Assembly: GCA_002633005.1 (NCBI GenBank)
Contig: NMRA01000294.1
Location: 240,948 to 304,947 of the forward strand
From: Phoronis australis
Lineage: Eukaryota > Phoronida > Phoronidae
Direction: 5' to 3'
DNA: 64,000 nt
Shown here: piece by piece, positions 47,562 to 59,515 of the stretch
Layout: the number at the start of each line of letters is the position of its first letter
How positions within the stretch are numbered: position 1 is the stretch's first letter
The notes under the pieces: generated by a model
The model's input: the letters and a program-made list of their open reading frames with translations, nothing else
Told to the model about the DNA's origin: nothing
Databases searched by the model: none
Position numbers and translations under genes: made by a program

Positions 47562-49238
47562 AATATGAATAACTCAAAAGAGATGATGAATCAGAACGCA
47601 TCTAGGTAGCAGCATAGTAACAGTGTGGGAGTTTTCTACCCTCCGGCACCTGAGCACTTATGTGCTCTAGTTCCCATGAGAACAATTACACCACCATGAA
47701 ATGCTGAGATTCGGGAAATGATATATTTAAGTTTCGATAGGTTGACATGTTTGTTAATTTATTCATTGCACAGTTATATCAGTGTGATGTTCAGTTGTGA
47801 CATAAGTATTCAGCAGGATGAGTGCTTCAGCACACAGCTCGTTGACCTATAGATACAACAAAACACCAGTTACTGAACTATTACATTTCCCCCTTTGAAT
47901 ATGTTCCGTAGATTGCTAACATACTTTCTAATGCATTAGGTGATGTAGCAAATAGAGCAAAAGATTGTCCACGCACGAAACCTCAAATAGATATTTTGTT
48001 TTAAATTTTTATTCGTACATAAAATGTGTCCCATAACTTTGAGACATGCTAGGGGCATAGCTATGGCAGTGTTTCTCTGGAGTTATGCACTGTCCTCTTG
48101 AGGAAGCATCTATTACCACCACCGACTCATTGTCCACTTTGGGCACAGTCAATTGTGACAGTGTAAAGAAATTCCACCCTTGTACCGTGTTTCACAGGTT
48201 TTCTATTAAGTGCATCCTTCTTTACGCGCAGGTTGGCTATGGTCCTGGACATGTGCTTAGGTCGTGGATAGATTATTTAATTATTTGTTTATCTGTACAT
48301 CACTCATGTTGGTGGAATTCGAATGTTGTAGGTCTGTTTCATGAAAAGTGACTTAAGTAGAAATTTGTCTCTGACGCTCCCACATCACAATTGTTAAAAA
48401 AGGCTTAGCCCGGTAATTATGTTCGTATCACAGTCTACTAGAAATACTTTATAGGAATTATTTGGTAATTAACAGTTTGTTTATATTCTCAGAGACTACG
48501 GACTTTTGCACAAATGAGATTCGATTGTTTTTCAGAAATAATTGTGCGAGTCGTAGCACCAAGGTCCGACTTGAGTCTTACATGTACTGACTAAAAATTC
48601 ACCCCAGGGGGTATGTTTCATCATGAAAACTGAGTTACTATTTAACTAAGAAATTTCTTCTTACGCCCACAACTTCAAAAATACGTGGTATCTGAAAATA
48701 AGTCCATGATTGCTAATAAATTATATCGTTTCGTCGAATTACATACATTTCTAAACTGCCATTTGCCAAGATGGCGAAAAGTTTATTCAGTAATTGTGAA
48801 GTCAAATTTTCTATGTTATGTCACGTAAATGTTATGTCACGTTTTAGTTCATTAAAAAGATTATTGGTGTTCAAAAGTATGAAGAAAAACCCTCGTTCTA
48901 CGTTCTAATTCATAACTTATAGCATATACATGCATGTGTGCTGCGCTTGGCGGTTACGGATGTCGAGAACGTGTGGGAATTGCCTCATAGTCGTTTGATC
49001 TGAATGGGCATATATTCGTCTAAATCGGCGATATAAAAGTCGAAACGCTTCGATTTATTGCGTACATAACTATGAAATATCCTCATTTCCCTGAAGCAAT
49101 TTAAACTGTTGTGTGAACATCACGCACGTTTTCTGTGAGCAAGTTGCATTGTTAAGTAGCGTTGGGTACAAACGAAGGAAGCCAGCTCACAGTTTGAATT
49201 TGTATGACGTTATAAAAATTGAAGATGATTAAAATCAA
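47562..49238. other. Non-coding, no gene seen
   Basis: Downstream of the GPCR. No AATAAA close to the stop codon was found; the first is near 48716. Confidence 0.45.
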
Positions 49239-49395
49239 AAGGGATACTATCGGTTTAAAGGGGACACTATCGGTTTAAAAGGGGCACTATCGGTTTAAAT
49301 TGGACGCTATCAGTTTAAATTGGACACTGTCGGTTTAAATTGGACACTATCGGTTTAAACTGGACACTATCAGTTTAAACTGGACACTGTCGGTC
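49239..49395 (+). repeat. 20-21 bp minisatellite, about 7.5 units
   Basis: Unit approximately GGACACTATCGGTTTAAATT with variation (CGGTTTAAAG, CAGTTTAAAC). Each unit has a TTTAAA. Confidence 0.95.
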
Positions 49396-51201
49396 TCACG
49401 GCTGAAAATGCATGTATGGGATAATTGTTGGATGGGATATTCGAATCTGCGATCAGAAAACTACTTTTCTCGTCGGTACTATCCCTTAGAAGCTACTGAG
49501 CTTGTCTTTCGCAAAAGTTTGATAGCAACATCCGGCTAGCCTGCAAATGACGTCTCACAATAACCAGTCAAAAACAAGTTCCATGAAACAGACCCCGTAT
49601 CAAATGCAGTATCCGTGACATGCAGTGAAATGCTGAACGCTTGTAGAGTAGCATTCACGCTTATATTCATTCTGACGTCGGGCAAGTTTTAGTGTTTCGT
49701 TATTATAATGTAAAAAGTGAAGAAAGGTCTGTCATTTTGTGCTTTCTGTCGACATTACGTTTGTGAAGTTGTTGTATTAATGTATTCACTTCGTTTTTAT
49801 GTGTACAAGTATTCCCAATAGACTTAGATGAAGAGCTACAGATTGAGGCAAAGGATGATGATGGATGGTATTGATCGCGTTTTATTTTTGTAGTCTTTAA
49901 ATCTTAATATATTTGTAGCTACTAAACAGTTAATGTTGTTTATTGTATAAAACTTGTAATGTATTATTGTAATATTATTTCTAATGTTCATTCAGTGTGT
50001 TGTATAGCAATATGGACTTCATTCACTGCATTAGTTCGAATCTTAAGATCAAAATGGTCATGGTATTATTTTACCATAAATCTCCAGTGCTTCACGTAAG
50101 AAGGTGGCATTGGCGTTTTATCATTTCTATTTTACCTGTAGTCTGTAGTTAACAAGATCTTGAAATACAATATGACTCATTGGCCTGAGTTGGTTCTTTC
50201 TAATGTAGATAACGCATACAACAATAAAGTCGTGATCTGAGCTGAGTTGAGTATTGTTATTCACCTGTAACAAGACAGAGTGGTGTGATTTCCAAAACAC
50301 TTGTAAACGCAGCAGGGGTTGCACGAATTGAATATGTTTAGGAATGCATTGTAGCCATTGTATTGTAACATCACGATCTTAGAAGTTAACAGTTGCAACC
50401 GATCCGATCATAAGTGCTTATCCTACCTTGGTGAATTTAGTCACGCGTCATACTCACAAAGCCGGCCACGCTCAGGGGACCCGGGGCATTTTCGACAGAG
50501 GCACTCAGTTTTCAACATTTTCGAAGCACATAACACCATACTTAATACAAGTTCGATCAAAGACGATATGCGCATACATGTATTTGTTGAGCAAGTTTAT
50601 TCAGTGTTCAAAGGGAAATTTTAGACAATGCAAAGTTTTCGATTTTTGTGTTTTTGTTGCTCAATAATTTATAAAACGGTGTCGGCTAATATTGACGTTA
50701 TTTGACCCGCGTTTGGGGAATACGAAGGTTAAACTTCAAATTATGTTATATATCAAAAGAAATCATGATCCTTGATCCGGGTGCAAATTATTCTCGAAAC
50801 CGCGTGTCCTTGCAGTCAACTCTCGGAACGGGAACCCGATTATAAAATTAATTGTTGTTCGTTCCCCTTTTTGTGAAACTGTTCTATTAGTGATGGTAAA
50901 GGACCCTTTTTAGAACGGGTTCCCGGTACTGAATGTCACTATTTTCCTGTTTTTATAGTAATATACCATACGGAGGGATCTCTCGTGGTAGTGGATACGA
51001 GGCAATTGCCGCCCCTTGCCCCTATGAATACGGCATTGAATCATAGTAGAAGTATTGTACTGTACACTGGAGCCAACGGCGACACGGTCGTTCAGAGTTA
51101 AGATGTCAAACAAACGACTCGTTCGAAACGTACTGTAGCCCCAATCGCTGCTTACAAGCAAATAAAGTGACTGGTATAAATAGTCAAAGTTTCGACCAGA
51201 A
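49396..51201. other. Non-coding, no gene seen
   Basis: AT-rich with short chance frames. Confidence 0.5.
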
Positions 51202-51468
51202 CAATGAAGGGGAGGATCCAGGATTTTGAGTTTGGGGAGGCCAGGGCATAGAATTTCACCACATACGCGCGAATTTTTGGATTTGTTTACCTTATTACAC
51301 AAAAACGGGTAAACGGATTTGTTCAAGGCCTGTGCATTGTCATTGGCCCCCCGAGCGCATACGCTAGTCAGCAATTCGCACCCCCAACTGTCAAGTGAGT
51401 TCTTGGAGGATTTTAGGGGGGCCGTGGCCCCCGTGCCCCCTCCCCCCACCCCTCTAAATGCGCCACTG
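51202..51468. mobile_element. hAT-like MITE, second copy
   Basis: Left end AATGAAGGGGAGGATCCAGG and right end CTCTAAATGCGCCACTG resemble the ends of the element at 16451-16614 (GGCGGATCCAGA and the inverse of CAGTGGCGGATTTAGA). Right interior is C-rich. The left end has lost the CAG start. The 179-codon minus frame over it (50910-51449) is incidental. Confidence 0.5.
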
Positions 51469-53076
51469 CATTGTAAAGTTGCGGAAATTACTTAACAGTC
51501 GTTCCATGTATACAGTAATATTATCCCAGAAATAACTGGTCGCTTTTTTCAAAAAATGAGATTTGTTGCTTTCCACGTCCAAATAGTAGGCCGTGACAAG
51601 GGATTTATCACGCCTTACTTATCAGTACCAATTGTTTTATAATGGAAGATATGTAAAATTGTATTTAATGATCTAAATCGTTCACATTTTGTCGCTAATA
51701 TTATCATGTCGTGGAAGGTCTAGTAAATCACTAGTAAACGTCATTCTCCGGGGGGTTCACGAGCCTTGCTCTTGTGACAGTGTTTTTGCTCTTGGAGTGG
51801 ACACTTTAATGCTTTTGAGTGCTCGTCGTCTGTTGACGTTTCAAACGTTACAAACACGAAGATGCGGATCCGTTGAGAATCCAATGCCTCGGAGCCTCCC
51901 CCTGTTCGATCTAGTTTGACATCATGAATAGCTGGAATACAAAGAGCACTCTATTTGTGTGCTCATCTGAATTCAGGCACCATTTGGTCTTGATCAAAGA
52001 TCCGCAAGTGCCCAACACACTCAAATGTTTCAGGTAGTAGACAACATTTTACTTTACGGAGGCATTTTATGTGTATTGTGCTTAGATAACATTCACAACA
52101 TTGCTTTGTATGACCAGTAAAAAAAACGTTGCATAACGGGTTCGATACCTGAATGGCATCGGACGAGCGTTGGCCACATAGGTCGGGTGCACAGCACAAA
52201 ACACCTGATTTCAAACTCGTGAGACCCCTCTTATGTATACAGTCATTAGGCTCTTCCAGAGACATTGCAGAAGTCCGTAGCCAAGTATAACATATTCAGC
52301 TGTTACGGATGCTTGGTGTTTGAACGAAGTTACTGTCCACAGTTAGCGTTCACAACCACCACCGTTCCACGTGTCTGGTCATCTAACCTATTCCGCTCAG
52401 AAGGATCGGTGATCCCTCTTGTATGACGAGTAACAACATATAAACAAACTGTCATCATTAAAAAGACAGAAAATTGACGGCAATCATAAACCTCGTACTG
52501 TACTCCACTGTATCAAGCACCGAGGGGTGATTAATATTCTTCTTTTAAACAGAAATGGATTCCTAACTGTTGAACACAATGGATTGTAAAACGATGCACT
52601 GAGAAGTCCATCACTTAAATTCCATGGTTAATCGCGTAAAATTAATTTTCAAAGTAGTTTCACATCCCCTCAGCTTAATCTAGTTCAGTGGTATGGAAAT
52701 CACATTGTGTTGTTCAGTGACAACAATGGCGAACTATGTCACAATAAAGCACTTGACAGATATGTGAATTCACATACTGTTGTCAACGAAGTCAACCACC
52801 CGCGTGTGAATATATTTAAATTGTCTATAAAACATATGATAAGCAACCTAGAATTGAAACTGATAAGTTAACTAAAAAATTGGACCAGCTATCAGTGGTG
52901 AACTAATGATAATTTTTATCAAAGAGGCACCCGCATCAATTTCAGTGTTAATTTGTTTGAAAATCTGCCTTCGTTTGTCAAAGCCCAATGCAGGTATCCA
53001 TCAGAGAATGGCATCGTGAGGTCGACCCGATAACGAGTATACGCCATCATCAATCGTTTATGCCTAGATGCGTCTT
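51469..53076. other. Non-coding, no gene seen
   Basis: No domain, RNA gene or repeat array recognised. Confidence 0.5.
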
Positions 53077-53980
53077 CGGCGAATGATGGATGGCCATCAA
53101 AGAGCCGACTAGTTTTTGCTACAACCTCGGCGCACCTGTCCGTGGCCAAATATTGTTACAGTCTTCGTGTTGGTGAGATATGGTGGTATTCACACAGGAC
53201 GACGTGAGAGTACCGACAAGGTTACAAAGAAAAACAAACCTCCCACGTCATGTAAACGGGTCATTACTGCATGTAGATGTAACCGTACTAATTTTGAATT
53301 GCGCTCGAGTATAGGTATATCAACAAGTGTAAAGAACCATGGTGTATTCTGCAATTAAGTTGCATGACTCAATCCTACAATTCTAACGTGAAGTCGTATG
53401 ATTCAATCCTACAATTTAAACATGCTTCTTCAAAAACAAGACAATACCAGTGTTTATCATACCGCATGATTTCCGTTTTTAAAGTCAACGTTTCTAGCTT
53501 AAAATAGCTATAAGAGTACTAAATATATATACAGATGCCACCGCCAGAATTCACATCGACAACCACGTCTCTGAAAGATTCAACATAGAGAGGGGAGTTA
53601 GACAGGAGACCCAACTTCACCTAAACTATTTACACTGACAATGAAAGAAATCGTCAAATCTTCAGACCTTCAAAGGGGAGTAAACATAGACGGAGAACAT
53701 CTAACAGACCTAAGATTTGCAGACGATGTTGCTTTGTGCACAGAGGACACAATACAATTACAAACAAATTTAATTATACTGAATGAAGAAAGCAACAATT
53801 TGGGATTAAAGATACACAAGAACAAGACAAAGTACATGACAAATTTTGAAACAGATGAACAGATAATGGTGGAGAACAAGATCATTGAAAGAGTCACACA
53901 ATATAAATACCTGGGACAAACTATACAAATGGGAAACCGTATGACCAATGAAATACAAATCCGAATAAGAGCTGGATGGA
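53077..53980 (+). repeat. Large duplication, copy 1 (contains partial RTE)
   Basis: 904 bp, nearly identical to 53982-54871, ending at the single N at 53981. Copy 1 has about 14 extra bases (CATACCGCATGATT region) and a one-base loss in GACAGGAGACCC relative to copy 2. Confidence 0.95.
53537..53980 (+). pseudogene. RTE-type reverse transcriptase fragment, duplicate
   Basis: Encodes the RT palm region up to IQIRIRAGW, including FADDVAL, and stops at the N. A one-base deletion in the QGDP region (GACAGGAGACCC) shifts the frame. It is the shorter copy of the next entry and may be an assembly duplicate rather than a second insertion. Confidence 0.75.
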
Positions 53981-53981
53981 N

Positions 53982-54871
53982 CGGCGAATGATGGATGGCC
54001 ATCAAAGAGCCGACTAGTTTTTGCTACAACCTCGGCGCACCTGTCCGTGGCCAAATATTGTTACAGTCTTCGTGTTGGTGAGATATGGTGGTATTCACAC
54101 AGGACGACGTGAGAGTACCGACAAGTTTACAAAGAAAAACAAACCTACCACGTTATGTACACGGGTCATTATTGCATGTAGATGTAACCGTACTAATTTT
54201 GAATTGCGCTCGCGTATAGGTATATCAACAAGAGTAAAGAACCATGCTGTATTCTGCAATGAAGTTGCATGACTCAATCCTACACTTCTAACGTGAAGTC
54301 GTATGACTCAATCCTACAGTTTAAACATGCTTCTTCAAAAACAAGACAATACCAGTGTTTATCCGTTTTTAAAGTCAATGTTTCTAGCTTAAAATAGCTA
54401 TAAGAGTACTAAATATATATACATATGCCACCGCCAGAATTCACATCGACAACCACGTCTCTGAAAGATTCAACATAGAGAGGGGAGTTAGACAGGGAGA
54501 CCCAACTTCCCCTAAACTGTTTACACTGACAATGAAAGAAATCTTCAAATCTTCAGACCTTCAAAAGGGAGTAAACATAGACGGAGAACATCTAACAGAC
54601 CTAAGATTTGCAGACGATGTTGCTTTGTGCACAGAGGACACAATACAATTACAAACAAATTTAATTATACTGAATGAAGAAAGCAACAATTTGGGATTAA
54701 AGATACACAAGGACAAGACAAAGTACATGACAAATTTTGAAACAGATGAACAGATAATGGTGGAGAACAAGATCGTTGAAAGAGTCACACAATATAAATA
54801 CCTGGGACAAACTATACAAATGGGAAACCGTATGACCAATGAAATACAAATCCGAATAAGAGCTGGATGGA
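53982..54871 (+). repeat. Large duplication, copy 2
   Basis: 890 bp direct repeat of 53077-53980. Only this copy continues into the rest of the retrotransposon. Confidence 0.95.
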
Positions 54872-55415
54872 ATTGCTTTGGAAAAAAACAGTGAAATGTT
54901 CCAAGATAAGGACATACCCATATCCCTGAAAAGAAAAGTATTTGACCAGTGCATCATCCCCACAATCACCTATGGATGCCAAACATGGACCTTAACAAAA
55001 CATAAAATTGCCAAGCGAAGAACAACACAGAGAGCAATGGAGAGAAAAATGCTTGAAATAATGTTATTAAACAGGATTCCACACACAGAGATAAGGGAAC
55101 AAACAGGAGTCATGGAGTTAATCAAGACAATTCTGAAATTGAAAACGAGGTGGGGCGGACACGTCGCCAGAGCACAGGACAACAGATGGACAAAAAGATG
55201 CACAGAGTAGCAACCCAGATATGGAAAGAGATCAAGACGACGGCCCAAAGCCAGATGGAGAGATGACATCGTGAAGACGAGAGGCACAACGTGGATGAGA
55301 GCGGCAAGAGACAGAACGAATTGGAAGGCATTGTCGGAGGGCTACATCCTGCAGTGGATGGACAATGCCAAGAGTCAGAGTCAGAGTAAGAGTCGGAGTC
55401 AGTACTTTCATTCAA
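54427..55415 (+). pseudogene. 5'-truncated RTE-clade non-LTR retrotransposon
   Basis: Reverse transcriptase C-terminal half. From 54427 the frame reads RGVRQGDPTSPKLF, then LRFADDVAL (catalytic FADD), YKYLGQTIQ and AGWNCFGK. An extra A in a run at about 54885 shifts the frame, and the sequence resumes as MFQDKDIPISLKRKVFDQ, TYGCQTWTL, RWGGHVARAQD and, after a TAG at 55208-55210 (probably once Trp), RRRPKARWRDDI. These are hallmarks of RTE-type endonuclease-reverse transcriptases. The endonuclease and the RT fingers are missing at the 5' end. The element ends in a short AGTCAG repeat (55373-55402), as RTE tails often do. Not functional. Confidence 0.85.
55373..55402 (+). repeat. AGTCAG-type simple repeat at LINE 3' end
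   Basis: Five near-perfect AGTCAG/AGTAAG/AGTCGG units at the end of the RTE coding remnant. Confidence 0.75.
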
Positions 55416-58369
55416 TACGTTTGCATTTATACAGACTACTCGTAAATGTGATCAACAACTAGTATCTTCCCGCGCCTTATTTGCAAAAGGTTCGTAGCTG
55501 TATTTAAAAGTCTCATGATTCCCACTCCGAGATGTTGAAAATGAGGCATAATTAGAAAATGATCATGAACTACTGTAACGTGCCGATTTACTGCTTTTCA
55601 ATTTACGCCATTCCGCGGTTTCTACAGCGCGGTCTTGATAATTACTCTCGGTTTCTTTGAAGTAAGCAATTTTTTACCTTGGGGGCTGCATGCATATATC
55701 TTCAGTAAGAAAGATGATGTCAGGCTTAAACTTTCCACATTCATGTTGATTGGTTCGACGGGAACAAACTGAAGAATTTTAACTACCTGGACCAGTTACA
55801 GTCCGTGCAGATATGCACCGCATATCTATATTGACCGGAACTACTCGGCAGTGAGTTTATGGAAATGCCCTCATGAATAAGTTGACGCACTCGATTTTCT
55901 ACAGTTTTGCAAACATGTTGTGCGAAGGCTTCTAACAAAATAGTGACAAGCTGTAATATTTTGGCAACCTTCACTTTAAAGCTTCGATGTCTCCCTAATA
56001 CGTTTGAACGCGGACGTTATTATATGAACTCCATAATCTTCATTGTCATTATTATTAGGTGTATATCGATTGTATACGTCCCTGGGTTACGAGGTTATAA
56101 CTTAAAATTTTAATTTTTCCCCAAAGACACATTTGTGTTAGATCGCTAATACTACGTGATGTCTTTACAATGACTGCCAAAGATTACATGTGAAAAACAA
56201 GACTTACAAAAACATGATGTTCCTGTCACCAGGTGGATAAATCATTTACACTGAATTCGAAGTAATTAATTGGAAACGTAGCTAGCTCAATTTATTGTTG
56301 CAAAATGTAACATGGGACCAGTTAAAACATGGTGTTCCTAAGTGTTTAATGGCTGACACGATGTTCCTCAGTGTCTAACGGCTATTATTTCACAATGTGT
56401 CCAAGTCATCATTGCAAGCCTGGCGAGGTTGTAAGAACTTTAGCGCACGAGGAATTTATGGATGAAAAATTGTTCGCACAGCATCACAATGATAATGGGG
56501 ATATATAAAGAGCAACTTGAATGTCTCGATAGTCTCATTTCCGCTGCTTGACTGACGCGTCGAGGCGTGAGTGAAAATAACAGGCTGATCAGACACGGTC
56601 GTGTGCTCCATAATCCCTCCAGTGCCTTCGGACTCCATATTGAAAAATGCACAATTTGACTTCGGGATTCATTTGAAATGTTTTACATAACATTATTTTG
56701 CTCTTTGCGTCGTTTTCCCAAAGGACGTTACGGATTGTTTGCGTCTTGTTTGACCTAGATGAAACAAAACAAAAGTTGCATAAAAACGAGATGATAATGT
56801 AGAAAAAATAACTGCTGTTTTGAGATTTTGTCTTGAACATTGATTTCAAATGAAATGTAGCCAGGTTATCGATACTTTTCTTTCTTGCTAAAAGGCAGAT
56901 GTGCATTGGCCAAGAGTAAAAGTTAACAGGTTTTCTACTTTCAGAAAATATGTACTTTTCAGACTTGCACTTATAATTTTGTAGATGCTTGGCTGTACGG
57001 GCAGACTTGGGACAAGTCGGTAGGTAACCTTACAACGCCATCTATTGTATCGCTCATCGACCAAACAGCACCTAATCTTGATGCAGTCTAACGCACTCAA
57101 CCATTCTATCCATCTTACTGACTGTATACATGTAACTGTTTGTCAAAGAGCCATCTTATAAAATCGGTCTCGTACTATTCCTTACCGATATAGCAGTCTA
57201 ATTCGCCGTTTTCGAATTTGAAATTTTAGGATTCGTCACCATAAGGCTGACACGCTTTTTCAGTCGCTGATGGTTTTGATGCTCTGGCTTGTAACGGAGA
57301 TAAAATCATTCCACGGAAAAAAATAATTATGAGAATGATTTTATTATGAAAGCAGAAGTCACGATTTTCGTTTTTAGCCAGGAAAAAGGTGGATTATGTC
57401 TTTAATTTGGTACTCATTCTCAAATTACACCGAGTAAAAAGTTAAATAGTAATAACAAGGCGCTGCTCTTCATATCGAGGTTATGATATTACTCAATATC
57501 ATCAACATGGATTACAGTTAGAACACGGATAAATATGTTCAAAAGCGTCAAATCATCATCATTCATTCACGTTTAGTGTACACGCACCTGCAAACAAGAC
57601 CTCGATGTTTTTAAGTTTTCCTAGCGTAAACCATTGTTTAGTCGAAAGCTCTGACATTCGGAGTGGCTTATTAGTTGAAGTGGGTGGCAATTTGCAGGAT
57701 GCCCGGCTCACTTTGTTATCTTTCGCTTAAGCGAAAAAACATGCCGAATGCATGAATTGTATCCCAAAACTGTTAGAATCGCAATACGCTGTGACGTTTC
57801 ATGGCAGTTATTTACAGTGTTTTATATAAACAGACTGAGACCCTTAGTTCACGCAATCTTGCATACTTCAATGAATCACCCTTTGTCAAGCCGAAAGCAC
57901 TTCAAATCGGCAAGGCTTTGATAAAGCAGTCGGATCAAAACAGATCCCTCTTACTTTCAAAAATGACAGGTCTCTCAATTACTCTCTTATATGAAAAACA
58001 ATACGCCATTTGAAATCAATAGCTTACCGATGGGTGTGAATTACAAATCACTTTTATATATTCCCTTGGGATTATGGCTGCAACAAATTTCCCCTGGCCT
58101 ATTCGCAATGCGCGTTTGCAAAAAGTGAATATGTGAACCTTTGTGTTGAACGCTGTGTTCAGTGTTATATGACGCTCCTCAACAATCTCGGAAGAAAAGG
58201 AGGGTTGTACGATTTTGAAGTGAAATCATCTCACAAATAGTATTTGATGTTTATTTTTGCATTTTGGATTTCTCAAAAGAATCCACGGGATTTCATAGAA
58301 ACGTGAATGCTGCTATAAATGAACGCGTTGATAAAGGTAATAAATACTATATTTTCTGACTTAACCATG
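55416..58369. other. Non-coding, no gene seen
   Basis: Short direct near-repeats (GTGTTCCTAAGTG and GATGTTCCTCAGTG near 56330-56375), nothing else recognised. Confidence 0.5.
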
Positions 58370-59515
58370 ACAGCGTTCTGTCGTTCAGCAACTTTTCCAG
58401 ACGTGAGGGGTTCTGAACGTGCGATAACATCTGGCTCCTTTGTTAACTACCCAGCACAGTCTTTTGTCCCGTGTGACAACAAGCAGGCCAATTATCTCCC
58501 AGGCTTCAAAGGGTTACTGAAACCTGGCAGAATGGATAGTCTTAACTTCTGTTGCAGTTGAAGGATTTTGGTGATTGGAAAACTAAATATGTTCAGCATT
58601 TGACAAGGAATTTAGAAATGCTATCATTACAACGTTCTGTCGTTCAGTAACTTTTCCAGACGTGAGGGGTGCTGAACGTGCGATAACATCTAGCTCTTTT
58701 GTTAACTGCCCAGCTCAGTCTTTTGTCCCATATGATGACACGCAAGCCAGTTATCTCCCAGGCTTCAAAGGAAACGTATGGTGGTTGCACGCTATTACCG
58801 AACGCGAGTGCGTTGGTAATCCGTTTGGACAGAATAGATTGTCTTAACTTCTGTTGTAGTTGGGATATTTTGGTGATGCAAAAACGGAGCATGATAAGCA
58901 TTTGACGAGGAATTCAGAAATGCTATTTGTTTAAGCTCAAATATGTTATAACTTANTAGAAATGCTATCATTACAACGTTCTGTCGTTCAGTAACTTTTC
59001 CAGAAAGACGTGAGGGGTGCTGAACGTGCGATAACATCTAGCTCTTTTGTTAACTGCCCAGCTCAGTCTTTTGTCCCATATGATGACACGCAAGCCAGTT
59101 ATCTCCCAGGCTTCAAAGGAAACGTATGGTGGTTGCACGCTATTACCGAACGCGAGTGCGTTGGTAATCCGTTTGGACAGAATAGATTGTCTTAACTTCT
59201 GTTGTAGTTGGGATATTTTGGTGATGCAAAAACGGAGCATGATAAGCATTTGACGAGGAATTCAGAAATGCTATTTGTTTAAGCTCAAATATGTTATAAC
59301 TTAACTTTCATTTTTATCAGTCCAGCCCAGTCAAGCTAGATACGATCTGATCGAAGATTAGAGCAATTATCGAACAACAGAGAGCCGGCCCGGCTTCAAC
59401 CCTAAATGCCAGTCGTGTCAGATATTGGCTACAGAGGTGATATTCCCAACTTTAATTGTTGTTGGGCTGTCGAATCGAACAAGTTGGGAGCAACGGGAAA
59501 ACGCCGCAAGGTATA
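58370..59515 (+). repeat. Dispersed repeat family R, copy B, with internal duplications
   Basis: Matches 6133-6745 in inverted orientation. Holds three versions of the CGTTCTGTCGTTCAG...CAGTCTTTTGTC block: 58370-58612 (diverged), 58613-58955 and 58957-59303. The last two are almost identical and meet at the single N (58956), differing chiefly by a 4 bp AAAG insertion. The shared outer end reads GTTGGGAGCAACGGGAAAAC. Confidence 0.8.

Noticed and set aside
49239-49395. CRISPR-like repeats
   Set aside because: Contiguous 20 bp units without unique spacers.
50910-51449. 179-codon minus-strand frame
   Set aside because: It overlaps the hAT-like MITE, starts at a non-ATG codon and has no recognisable domain.
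58662-59195. Repeated 61-68 codon frames that look like a small conserved protein family
   Set aside because: They lie in a dispersed repeat, and differences between copies are mostly amino-acid changing.
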